NCBI RefSeq assembly: GCF_963584025.1
Contig: NC_083631.1
Coordinates: 6,246,337 to 6,310,336 of the forward strand
Direction of reading: 5' to 3'
Length of the DNA stretch: 64,000 nucleotides
DNA from: Labrus mixtus
Lineage: Eukaryota > Chordata > Actinopteri > Labriformes > Labridae
Each line of letters begins with the position of its first letter. The first letter of the stretch is position 1. Below, piece by piece: positions 30,130 to 40,760 of this stretch. Both the position numbers and the translations under genes were made by a program. The notes beneath the pieces were generated by a model. It saw nothing but the letters and a program-made list of their open reading frames with translations. It was not told the DNA's origin and did no database searches.

Positions 30130-33100
30130 ATGGAGCTCCCTGCCGCCGGAGAGCACGTCTTTGCGGTGGAGGGCATCGAAAAGAAGCGCATCCGCAAGGT
30201 AACAGAGCGGGAGGGGGAAACTGAGTGCAAGAATCGCTCCGGCTGTTGAAATATTGCGTGTGACATGCTCCTTACCAATTTTTTTTTTCTGCCCCCCCAT
30301 CACAGGGCAAGATTGAGTACCTGGTCAAGTGGCGAGGCTGGTCCCCAAAGTAAGTCAGAATTATATTTCATGGTTCAACCGTGCAATGAAAAAAAAAAGC
30401 AAAATTCTGCAACAACATCAATCGATATTACTTGGAAATGTTATTCATGAAGGGCGTGCAAGAACAGTGTGTGTTTATGGAAGAGAGAGAGAGAGAGAGA
30501 GAGTGTGTTTGCCAGTGTGTGTATGTGTGTGTGTGCGTGTGTCAGTGTGTGTGTAGGTGTGTAAACTGGGAGAGCGCGGTCGGTATGTGTTTCAGAGTAT
30601 CCGTGGATGCCTTCACTAATTTATGCGAGGGAAGGGGGAAGGCACAGCCATGTAATCCCGTTTTAATTATTTCTGCTCTGCCAGCGAATTTACGAGACAG
30701 TGCTGCTAAAATGGCCGACTGTATGTTGGTGCTGTAGGACCGTTTGCAGAGCAAGCACTGACAGTTTTTATTTGACACTTATGTTGCATGTCTTCCCCGG
30801 GACAGTGACATTCACTTGTTATTCATGTCGCCGCAAGTTCATCCTGAAGAGGAAAAATCTACATGGACAAATATTTTGAGATGAAAGTGGAGGCATGCAT
30901 TACCTGTGCACTTTGTGTGTGAGTGTGTGTGTGAGTGTGTGTTTGTGTGTGAGGGACAGGGCCCTGTGGGTCAAACGTGCACGTGCCATCTCCCTGACAG
31001 ACATTTGTTTGCTCCTCTCTGCAGATACAACACATGGGAACCAGAGGAAAACATCCTTGACCCGCGTCTCCTCGTCGCGTTTCAACACAGGTGAGGGAGA
31101 TGTGGACTTCGGACGAGGCCCGCACGCATGCATGCAGCCTCCAGTTCAGCCATGACCATATAAGGGCATGGGAGGAGGGGCGCTCCAGTAACTCTACCAC
31201 TGATCTCTCCCCCCCCCCCCCCCCCCCCCTCAAAGGACTGTGTGGTGTGGGGAACAGGCTGGGGATGTAGTAGTGAGAGACCCTTATTAATCACGCTAAA
31301 GGAGAGCGACTGGAAATGTAGAAACATGCACAGAAGCATGTCGTGAGCTGCAAATTCTCACTATATGACATGATTCTGCTTATGTCATGGTTTGACCCAC
31401 TTTCTCAGAAGGAGCTGAAGTAGCTGCCTTGTCTGGATAGCAGCTGCATGATGGAGCAGCAGCTTTAGAAAAGATATGCTCCACATTTGGATTGACCTAC
31501 ACAAACAGTATTTGTTTAACTGTAAAAGCTGATTTGCATCTTTCGAGGTTTAACAGGACAGGTGCTGATGGGAGTGTTTGCATTTCGGGGATTGTTTTGG
31601 TTTGCGCGGAGGCTGCTGCCTTTAATGTTGTGGAAATGGATTGGATGAATTTGGACGGATAAATCATCCACCGTTTTCCATTGCAGGTCAAAAGAAAGGC
31701 CAAAAAAGAAGCCTGCAAAAATAATCAGTAACATGTAGATGTCAGTGTTAGAGGGTGAGATGTTAATGAATACAAATGCGGCTGTCATTTCAGCCCTGTG
31801 GCGTGTGCACTTGCAGCACCCATGAGGCCTTTGAGACACACATTCTCAGTGGGCCATCGGGCCGCTCATGAGACTCGGTAAAGACACGGTGGCCGGGGGA
31901 AAAGGAATTTGCGTTTCTGAAAAGGCATATTGACACGCAGAGCTCTCCCAACGTTTTCCAGTGTACTGCTCTCATATTCCCCCTCAGCCTGCCCGCCTAA
32001 CTATGTGTGTATATGTGTTTGTGTGTGTGTGTGTGCCTGGCTCTCCGCTGACGGTCATGGAGTGTTGCCTCTGCACGCTGTGTGTGTGGATTCCTCTCTG
32101 CTCCCAGAGGATGGGGGAGGGGATCCGACAAGGGAGGCTGTAATTGCCAAATCTGCTGTGAATAGGGGTCACCCCGTCGGCCGCTGTTTGAAATCGCACA
32201 CATTATGGCATTAAAAATGTCCACTGTTTGTTGTGGCAGATTTTCTGGCAGCTCTGATCGTTTGAAACATCTGAAGCTAGGGGGCCGACAATAGGCTGAG
32301 CATGCCCGGGGAAGCCTGCCTGCAGTCGGCCTTCACCCACCGCTGGTTATTTATGAGCCAATGATGAGTCAAGGTTTATATCAGGGAGCAATATTTCACT
32401 GGCAGCCCTGCCTCTGCTCTATTCAGGACGAGTACAGTACCATGTTTGCTTCCTCCTCCTCTTTAAATAACAACAGCTCCAGGAGATGTTCCATTTAAGT
32501 CCAAAACATATCGCTCTACATTTTCAGATTGTAGCCGACGTCCCGGACAATACTCGATGGTAGTAAACAGCAGCATGTTTCCCTGAAGTACCCCGCATTG
32601 CTGTTATTATCCCCCATCATCTCTACCTCATGACCCTAATTAGAGAGTGAATGTAGGAAGAGGAAGGGCACGCTGAAGGAGGGAGGATGTTTGAAAGACA
32701 AGGAGAGCCTCTCCCTTGCTGTAGCCTTAATTGAATTTCTCCGGGATAATGAGAATATGAAATGGGCCGATTACCATGGAGAGCTATGCAAATAAGGACC
32801 ATAATGCTTTGCAGCAGGGTCACATGTGGGCATTCATTAGGCCTCCGAATGAAAATTCCACTTTTGACCTTGGATAGTTGGAAGATGAAGGATTATTCTG
32901 AATTTCAAACCTGTTATTTCTTACTTGATATAGATTGGTACTAACGGTTTGTCAGCGTTATACAAAGAAGATAAACATGGTGCCAGAATGTAATAATCTT
33001 TTGTCTTCACAGAGAGAGGCAGGAGCAGCTGATGGGATATCGTAAACGGGGGCCAAAACCGAAACATCTTTTGCTGCAGGTAATTATCATCTTCATGCTC

Positions 33101-36100
33101 CACTACTCAACACAGACAAAAATATTCATGCTGTGCTGATGTGTCGGTGTCACTCTGTGAGGCTCCAGAATGTGAAGGGTCCTGTCAGGTGTCTCTCTGA
33201 GCTTGTGGTGGAAATAGATTCCATTAAGAGAGATGTAGAGAAGCAAAGATGGATTTCTGTCCACTTTCATCATGGAGCCGGGTGCGTTGCCTTAGGTTAC
33301 GTAAGCGTCGCTCGAGTGAACTCATCTGATCTGCATGTTGATTATTTCTGTATGCTAAATAGCTTCATAAGCAAAACACAGTTCCTTCTACTTTTTGATA
33401 GAGGAGGGGTCTTTTTTTTTGCACCAAAGTGAACCTGCTGCAGGAGAATGATTTCTTTTTATTTCACTGGTTGCACATGTTTCCTGAGACAGAAATAGAA
33501 GGGTTGAAAGTAGCACTCTTGTCATGCTCTGACTATTTCAGCTAAGGGCCTTTACCGGACTGATTCCAAGCCAAATGTGATTATATATTTTGAGAGACTG
33601 TGAGCTGATTGCTATGCACTGTCACTCCTTAAGAGGCGTACCACTCTGGCCAGAAATCAGGGATAAAGCGTGACATGTCTGGTGGCACTTCTCTGACCCG
33701 AGGTCACAGCCGAAGCGTCTTGAGCGTTCCGCTGCAGTGCCCTCCTGACGGCCCGCAGGGGTCAGCCTGTACAGGAGGAGGGGGGAGGGGACAACATGGT
33801 GGGAGGGAGGAGGTCACAAGCTGAGCACTGGTTGGGTGGTTTAGCTGATCTCTGATAGGCTTCAGATTATGTAAATTGTACTTTTTCTGTGCATTCGATG
33901 GGAGTGTTTTTGCATCAGCACTTTGTGTGCCACTTTACCCACATTGTTCTTGTAATGCTTAGTCCGGGCAAACAGTTGTGTAATTGTGCGGCTCTGGAGG
34001 AGTTTTGCCAAGTCTGGAGCCGTTTTCACAGATGCACTCCAGTAATTTTCTAGAAAACTTCTTCCCCTGAAATTTTCCTGAGTTAGTTTTTCCACACATT
34101 CACCTCACAGCAGAAGACTATCCCTGTTGGATAGGAGGGGGGTCTCAGGAGGCAGGGTATGATGAAGCAACAGAGTCCAATACTAAGATGAGTCTTTTTG
34201 TCTCGATATCAATGAAGTATGTAGCTTGAAGTATTCATGATATCAACAAAAGCAGTGGAAAAGAACAAACGGGTGGACAGAAAACCTAATGAAGGTGCAC
34301 AGAGATCGCTATGGTTACCGAGGGTCGCAGGATTGAAACATCATCACCCACTTCTTGTGATGAATTTTGCTGAATATTATCTGCTGCGTTCACACATCCG
34401 CTCACCCTGACTTCTTGCAGTTCTTTGCTGGAAGGCTGGCAGGAAAAGTTCAGCTGCTTTCTTTCACACATGCAGCTCGTATGTGTGAAGTAAGAGTTCA
34501 TAATGTCAAAGAACAAGACGTTGTCATTTGACTGGCAGAGAGTAAAACACATAATTTGAAGAGGTTGGGTCTGAAATGTTGGGTCTGTTTTTTTTGGAAC
34601 TAGTTACCTGCTCCAGAAAACAGATAAGGATACTTCCAGCTCTGTTGTTTTTAATTTTTGACCATTCTTCTACTTATATGTCTCTTATGACGCCTTGGTA
34701 GACGTACAAAAACCTAAATGCTGAAGGAAAGTTTTTAGACTGATCACAGAATTCTCAAGTCTTATTTTCTTTTCTTGGCTTACATTCTCAAATTGACTTT
34801 GACATCTTAGTGAAAACAGATGAAGTTTTAACTTTATTTCTTGTCTTTGTCTTCAAGGTACCTTCGTTTGCCAGAAGGTCCAGCATCCCTGCAGGTTTTG
34901 AGGAATCATCTCAGGATCCAGAAGGCGGCCTCAAGTCAGATCCCGTCCAGGTCCAGCGCCCCCAGCCTCAGCACTACCAGCTGAACAGCAAGAAGCATCA
35001 TCAGTACCAGCCCAGCAGCCAGGAGGTCCCGGCAGACCAGCTCCATAACGGCAAGAAGAAGTTCATCTACCAGCTCAACAGCAAGAAGCACCACCACTAC
35101 GAGCCCGACCTCAACATGTACGACGCTCAGGCTTCTAGGCTCAAAGAGGTGGTCAAAGTTCAGGAACCTGCAAGTAAACCCGCAAATCCTGGCTGGAACC
35201 TGCCGCTGGCCCTGCAGCAGAAATGGGTCCGGGACAAAGACACCGGCTGCTTGAGCAAAGTCAAAGAGCTGGAGGTGAGGAAACCAGCCGTCAAAGACGC
35301 TGAGAGCGAACACGCCCTTAAACCCAATCCTAAAGACGCAACGCTGCCTAACGCGGTCAGCAGCAAAATGAAGATAATCAAGAACAAAAACAAGAACGGA
35401 CGTATTGTTATCGTCATGAGCAAATACATGGACAGCAACAAGGTTCACGGAGCGAAGGGTAAACACGGGGAATCGTCGAGCGTAGAGAAACCCCAGAACA
35501 CCAAACCGTCGGAGAACAATCCAGCACACACAACCAAAATGGTGGCGTACCCGGAGAACATTATCCCCAAAGAGATCTGTAACGGCAGCTCGCCACCCGC
35601 TGCAGAACATCCCATCAAGTGTTCCCCGAAAGACAGGCATTTCTCCAAACCGTCGCCGAGCACAGCCGAGGAATACAACACGGAGGTGGCTCGTGGTCAG
35701 GCTGATTTACCCGAAGATTTACCCCTTCAGCTGACCGCAAGCCCGCCTCCAACGTCCTGGGTTGTTGACACCAACATCCCGACCCCGACAGACAATGGTC
35801 AGATCAGGATCCCTTCGTTTCCCAACGATCGCAAGAGAAAGATATCGGATACCACGGACGATCGGAGTGTTTGTAAAAGCTACCTGACTTCCAGAAGCTT
35901 CAGCGTTCCCAGCACTGTGGTCGCGCCGCCTCAGGACTCGCCGATGGACCTCCACTGTAGTGGCCCGCGGCACAGCGGCACGCGCACATATGAGGCTTTA
36001 GACTCTGGCGGCCAAGAGGAGCCGATGGATCTCAGCTGCCCAAAGACTAAGAAGCAGGCGGAGCCGGAGAGACAGCCGGAGCCCGAGCCTGTTGTGGAAA

Positions 36101-36255
36101 ACACGACTCCTGTGACGGAAGAAACACATGAACCCACAGAGAAATCTAAAGAAGCACCCGTTAAAAAACCCTCCCCTTTCATGGGAAATATCATAATCAC
36201 TGACATCACCACAAACAGTCTCACCGTCACCTTCAAGGAATATGTTTCTTTCTGA
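30130..36255 (+). CDS. cbx4: Chromobox protein 4 (Polycomb CBX4, PRC1 subunit, SUMO E3)
   Basis: Five exons: 30130-30198, 30306-30349, 31025-31090, 33013-33079 and 34858-36255, all with GT-AG introns, giving 547 residues (human CBX4 is about 560). The start has a strong Kozak context (A at -3, G at +4). The N-terminal chromodomain (about residues 8-62) has the aromatic cage F11, W32, W35 that binds H3K27me3. KRGPKPK follows. Two QLNSKKHH repeats (near residues 123 and 154), a KNKNKNGRIVIVM block with a SUMO-interacting motif at 265-268, two PxDL motifs (444-448 and 471-475) and the C-terminal Pc box (about 522-547), which binds RING1, mark it as CBX4 rather than CBX2, 6, 7 or 8. In canonical PRC1 it supports gene silencing in the nucleus, and in mammals it also acts as a SUMO E3 ligase. 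Human SIM2 is not preserved. cbx8 follows 7.2 kb downstream on the same strand. Confidence 0.96.
30350..31024 (+). other. cbx4: cbx4 intron 2
   Basis: A 675-bp intron splitting the chromodomain after the W-S-P-K stretch in phase 2. It contains a short GA run and TG-rich DNA at about 30.48-30.56 and 30.91-30.95 kb, and no other feature. Confidence 0.9.
31091..33012 (+). other. cbx4: cbx4 intron 3
   Basis: A 1.9-kb intron. It holds a run of about 21 C at 31,209-31,229 and a TG tract near 32.02 kb. A compositionally even stretch at about 32.6-32.87 kb contains a perfect POU octamer ATGCAAAT at 32,786-32,793 and AATTAG/TTAATTG words, which may be an intronic enhancer. Confidence 0.85.
33080..34857 (+). 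other. cbx4: cbx4 intron 4
   Basis: A 1.8-kb phase-0 intron between the chromodomain/KRGPKPK exons and the large last exon. A weak CTCF-like 15-mer (13 of 15 positions) lies at 33,752-33,766. I see no other gene or repeat. Confidence 0.85.
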
Positions 36256-38060
36256 GGAACGTCTTGTCAAAAGTTGGACTACCAGCGACCAATTGGATGA
36301 TCTTGTTTATATGTACATATGTTAAAAAAAAGAAAAAAATCAAAATTTTGTATATGTGGAAATTTATAATTTATCATCAAATTTAATATGTTTCTTAAAA
36401 TGTTTTATACTGTAACTCCTCTGTGACGTCGTAGCCAAGAAAGTGCCCTCGAGGATTTGAGCGAATGCTTTCAGGTGGAAGTATTCCACTTAAAAAAAAG
36501 TCGTCTGTGGTTTTATACCTGTACCAAACTAATAACCTGAGATGTATGAAGGTTTATACATATTTTGTATAAATAATCACTTATTTTGGTCCTGATAGAA
36601 CTTAGAGAGGAAGACGTTGTGTATATGGTGATCAAAGATCAAATTGAAAGCACTTAAAGAACATTTTTATTCTTTGCTTTGTGTCATCACTTGTAGAAAA
36701 AAAAAAACATGTTTTTTTTTGGACAGCATTTTAAGAGCCAGTGTCCAAATTTGAACGAGTTTCACGGTGAACCATGACAGGGAATGGGACATGTTGTGAG
36801 GGGGGAAGTAGATGAGGGAGACAGACGGACGGATTGTGTTTTTGCTAGCAAGCTAACTAATGAATCTAAAGCTCTGTGCTGCTAACATTTTAAGATTGCT
36901 TGGTGGGAGGATGTCTGGATATTTGTTGATTTAAGCTTACAGAAGCATGTGTCATATTCTGATTTACAGGTGAAAAAATTAGATTCTGACATAAGCATAC
37001 AAATGAATAGCCTAATTTCCTTGAAGGATTTTTGTTTTTCCTTTCATCTCAGCTTAAAGTCTTATTTCAACAATATTTTGAAGACAGACCCTCAGACTGA
37101 CTTGTTGTATTTTGTTGCATGATTAATTCTGGGCTTATATAACACAATATTATCCAACCACATCACATGTACATTTAAAAAGCAGGTGTGTCTGAGTACA
37201 TAGTAAACACACTGACAGCTGAAGTTGAAATATGTCCCAGGGTTTTTGTTTGCCATTGAGATGCATCAGAGCCAATCGAACATGCAGTAGCAGCCCGGTC
37301 TGTGGTTATATTGCACATTTCACCTTCAGCAAATCTATGATATAAAATGTGACACCCTCCTCCGAAGAGATCCATTACTGTTTAGAAATAGTGTCATTTA
37401 TCAAATGTCCTGTTAGCGCTACGTATTGATTCTAACCATAATTAGGGTTTTTGATTTATAACCACATTTGTTATCTTTAGAAACACTTGCTTGTCTCCTA
37501 TAATGTCATGCAGATTAGCATCGCTCATCTCACCTTGTTTTTGAGTTATATGATAAAAACAAAAACAAGGTACTACTACTTGCTGTAGAAAAAGCTAGCA
37601 GGGTCGTTAATTATGCAGATTTAATGTGAGGCTGGTTTTGTGCACTGTTTCCATTATGCTGCTGAAACTTCAAATGTCAAAGCTGTTGGATGTAACCTAA
37701 CATTTGAGTCTAAATTGCCTTCAATGCACAATTAATGCAAAAGCCAGTACGAATGCTGAGATGCTCTGAGAATAAAAAAAAATGAAGAGTGTATTTATTG
37801 ACGTTAATATCCTTGCTTGAAATCTTAACATTAAGTTATCTGAAGCTGCAAGTGATTCCATTTCTCTTTTTTGTATGTTTGCTTCTCTTTGGTCTCTTTT
37901 GCTTTGTTTGTTTGTTTGTTTGTTTGTTTGTTGCACTTGGTTCAGAGTCAAAACGATTGTTACAAAGTTTGTTCTACCACGACTTGATGGCCTCCTTTGC
38001 TGTTGGTACAGCTTATCGGATGGTATGTTTCACAATAAAGAAACAGAACTTAACCCCTGA
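36256..38060 (+). other. cbx4: Probable cbx4 3' UTR
   Basis: AT-rich non-coding DNA directly after the cbx4 stop. Candidate poly(A) signals AATAAA lie at 37,771-37,776 and 38,034-38,039. The latter is followed by a GT/T-rich stretch, which favours it as the distal end, giving a 3' UTR of about 1.8 kb. A (TTTG)n microsatellite lies at about 37,904-37,932. Extent inferred. Confidence 0.5.
38034..38039 (+). promoter_or_regulatory. cbx4: Candidate cbx4 poly(A) signal
   Basis: AATAAA followed within about 30-60 nt by GT- and T-rich sequence. This is the usual arrangement of a vertebrate cleavage site. Confidence 0.5.
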
Positions 38061-39749
38061 CATGTTGCGTTTGATATTTGGTGGGCGTTTTTTTTTTCTT
38101 CTGATTTATTAACACTTCACCTCCGAAATGTGTCATCGTCATGTGGAGCTTTTTCAGTTAAATATTTACGTCTTATTGTTGTTCCGAAAGCCTTTGTGCT
38201 CACTCGGAGAAAGAACAGAACAATAAACACGCGAAACATGGTTGTGAAACATGAATAGAAAAACAGATCGAGTTGCATAATCACAATCGCTCCTGCACAA
38301 AGGGCCCTCTGTATTGCATAACTCAACCGGCCACTTGTATTATTAAAACTTTACACATGCATTATTTTTCTGCTGCAGCTCTGACCCCGAGCAGGAATGT
38401 AAACACACAACATGGCTGGAGGAGGGCAGGGGAGGGATTCTGTAATTCTTAGATTTTATCAAGAAGCAAGAGTTCATGGAGGATAAATATTCAGCCATGA
38501 GGAGAGAGAGAGAGTGTGTGTGTGGAGTTCAGCAAAATGTGGATAGCATCTTTAATAGGTCATTCAAATGCCTGCAACAGGTTTAAATACACTGGGGCTG
38601 TGTCATAATGACTCAGCACTTCTCCCTACATTATCATACTTGAAAACAAAACAGATTTAGAGGGACATAGATACACAATTGTGCACAGCTCAGCTTTAGG
38701 AATGATTTCTGTATGCTGACCTTTAATGAAAAAAATGTTGATCAGGCCACTTTCAGAATGTAGGAGGATCATGAATGTGCTCTGAAAATACAGACAGGGA
38801 TGGTTTTGCTGGAATCTGAGGCCAATAGAGAGACGGACCGATGAATGTTTTGAATGACAGAAGGGCCAAGGAATGTGTGTTTGTGTGTGTGCGTGCATAT
38901 ATGCATGTGTGTGTGTTTGGTATGTTTTGGTGGACTCGCCTATGAAAGAATGCAGACAGAGAAACCTCTACAAGGATTTTTTTTTTTTAAAGAGAACTCC
39001 TTCAGCGTAAAAAGTGTTCAAGTGTAGATACACGGCTGCTTTGTCACTCAATTCTTTAAATAATCAATTCTCATTCTAGTTTGATCAGATGAATTAGTTC
39101 TCCTGTGTGTCTATATACTTTTTGAAGAACAAAACATTCACTCTGATCTTAGTTTAAGATCAACTGTTCGTGTGAGAGTGACCCCTGCGGATTTCTGTCT
39201 TATAAGCGCGTAAAACCAACACCAGAATCGGTCTCCAATCTGGAGGCCAACAACGCCTGATGCCTTTTCAGATCTTAAATCTAGAGTCTATGTGCCACAA
39301 GAGGAACACGGTGAAACGAGGCCCTTATTCGATCTATTTCCGACATACAAACTAACTGTCACTCAGAAAAACCACACATTTCCTCTCCTCTACTTCTCTG
39401 GGATCTCGTCTTGGAGGTGAGCGATGAAGTAATAACTTCAAAATCAAATATTGCCCAAATAAAACTCTTCATTCATACAATGCGTTATAAAATGAAGACT
39501 AAAGAAAATGTTTCTATTGTTGCATGGGCAATTTGAGTGTATAAAGGGCAGAACTATGACATAAATGTACTTCTCAGGCCCACAGAGGATTGTTTAAGTC
39601 CACGACGCACGTCTTATACCGAGAAACTCAGTTGAATATCAGGTGATAAGAGCGGAATTTCAAACCGCACAGCTCGCATATCTCTGCATGAAGCCCCTCT
39701 CTCTCTCTCCGGGCCTTTTCATCTTGGCTTTGAACCAACTATGTGTCTT

Positions 39750-39786
39750 AGTCAGTCAGTCAGTCAGTCAGTCAGTCAGTCAGTCA
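39750..39786. repeat. (GTCA)n tetranucleotide microsatellite
   Basis: About nine tandem GTCA units. Confidence 0.95.
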
Positions 39787-39918
39787 TGCACCAGTAAGAA
39801 ACCGAAACATCGTTGAGTGGGGGGACATATTTATAGACCAAGTGTGATGTTTCACATTCCCCCTTTATCATCGTGCACAGCAGCAGCAGTAGTGTGCACA
39901 GACGGTTCCGTGAGTGCA

Positions 39919-39919
<1 letters not shown>

Positions 39920-40011
<92 letters not shown>
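39920..40011. repeat. (TG)n microsatellite, about 46 units
   Basis: An uninterrupted TG run between GTGCATT and CTTCAAGG. Confidence 0.95.
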
Positions 40012-40012
<1 letters not shown>

Positions 40013-40359
40013 TTCAAGGAGGCCTGTTGCTATAGAAAATAAAATTCAATAACACTTGATCATACATTGGTATAAAATGGGTTCTTCCATTAAATAAATT
40101 GTGCTAAGTTGCTGTTTTTTTTTCATACCAAATACATTCAATAAAGTAAAAACCACCAGAGGATCTTTGTAGGAAACATTTTTGTATGAGCGGTTCAACA
40201 CAAAAAGATCTAGCCTAAAAACTAAAATAGTTACATGAGAGATAAGAGGCGCTGCTGCGTGCGTAAAGGATGATTTCTATTTCAAAGCTGCAGCTCGGGA
40301 ACCACACGGCTTCATACTTTCAAGCTTGAGGTTATTTTTTTTTTCTGTCTGATCCACCT

Positions 40360-40760
40360 TGGGCAGAAAATGTCGCCCGGTAAGTAGGACAGCGCGCAGA
40401 GAGCCGAGCTGCGGCAGTTGCCCAGAAACCAGAGAGGCAGTTATGTTCTCACAGAGCCATGCTCTGTTTATTCATGTGCGCCTGACGCCATTTCGGCTCC
40501 TTGCACACTTTTTCATCGACTCGCAGCCAAATATGGAGAACAACCGCAGCAGCAGCTTCAGTCTGTGTGAAGCTGCTGCCTTCAGAGCGCGAACCGTGCA
40601 GGCTATAGAGCCATTCTAGCACCGACAGGAAATGTCGGTCTACAGGCTATGACTATCAAAATGGTGGTTCATATTTCGACGAAAGCCACAACGCATCTTT
40701 TGTCCGCGGCGCGCCCGCCTTTGTCTGCTGCAACGCGGGGAGAGTTTCATCAGACAGACA
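40360..40760 (+). promoter_or_regulatory. CpG-rich island between cbx4 and cbx8
   Basis: CpG density is much higher than in the flanks, ending with CCGCGGCGCGCCCGCC near 40,705. A perfect splice-donor sequence GTAAGT occurs at about 40,380-40,385, right after ATGTCGCCCG. YY1-like words (GCCATTTC near 40,488; AAAATGGTGG near 40,660) are present. It could be an alternative 5' exon or promoter for cbx8, a non-coding RNA promoter, or an unmethylated Polycomb-bound island. No acceptor pairing could be verified. Confidence 0.35.

Noticed and set aside
29647..30303. A 218-codon minus-strand frame across the cbx4 promoter and exon 1
   Set aside because: It overlaps the CpG island and chromodomain exon and has low-complexity Leu/Ser runs from a GA tract. 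No family resemblance.
34936..36270. Minus-strand frames of up to 234 codons opposite the last cbx4 exon
   Set aside because: They are shadows of a GC-richer coding exon. The plus strand has the clear CBX4 match.
39750..39786. Tandem repeat considered as a CRISPR-like or promoter array
   Set aside because: It is a plain tetranucleotide microsatellite without spacers.
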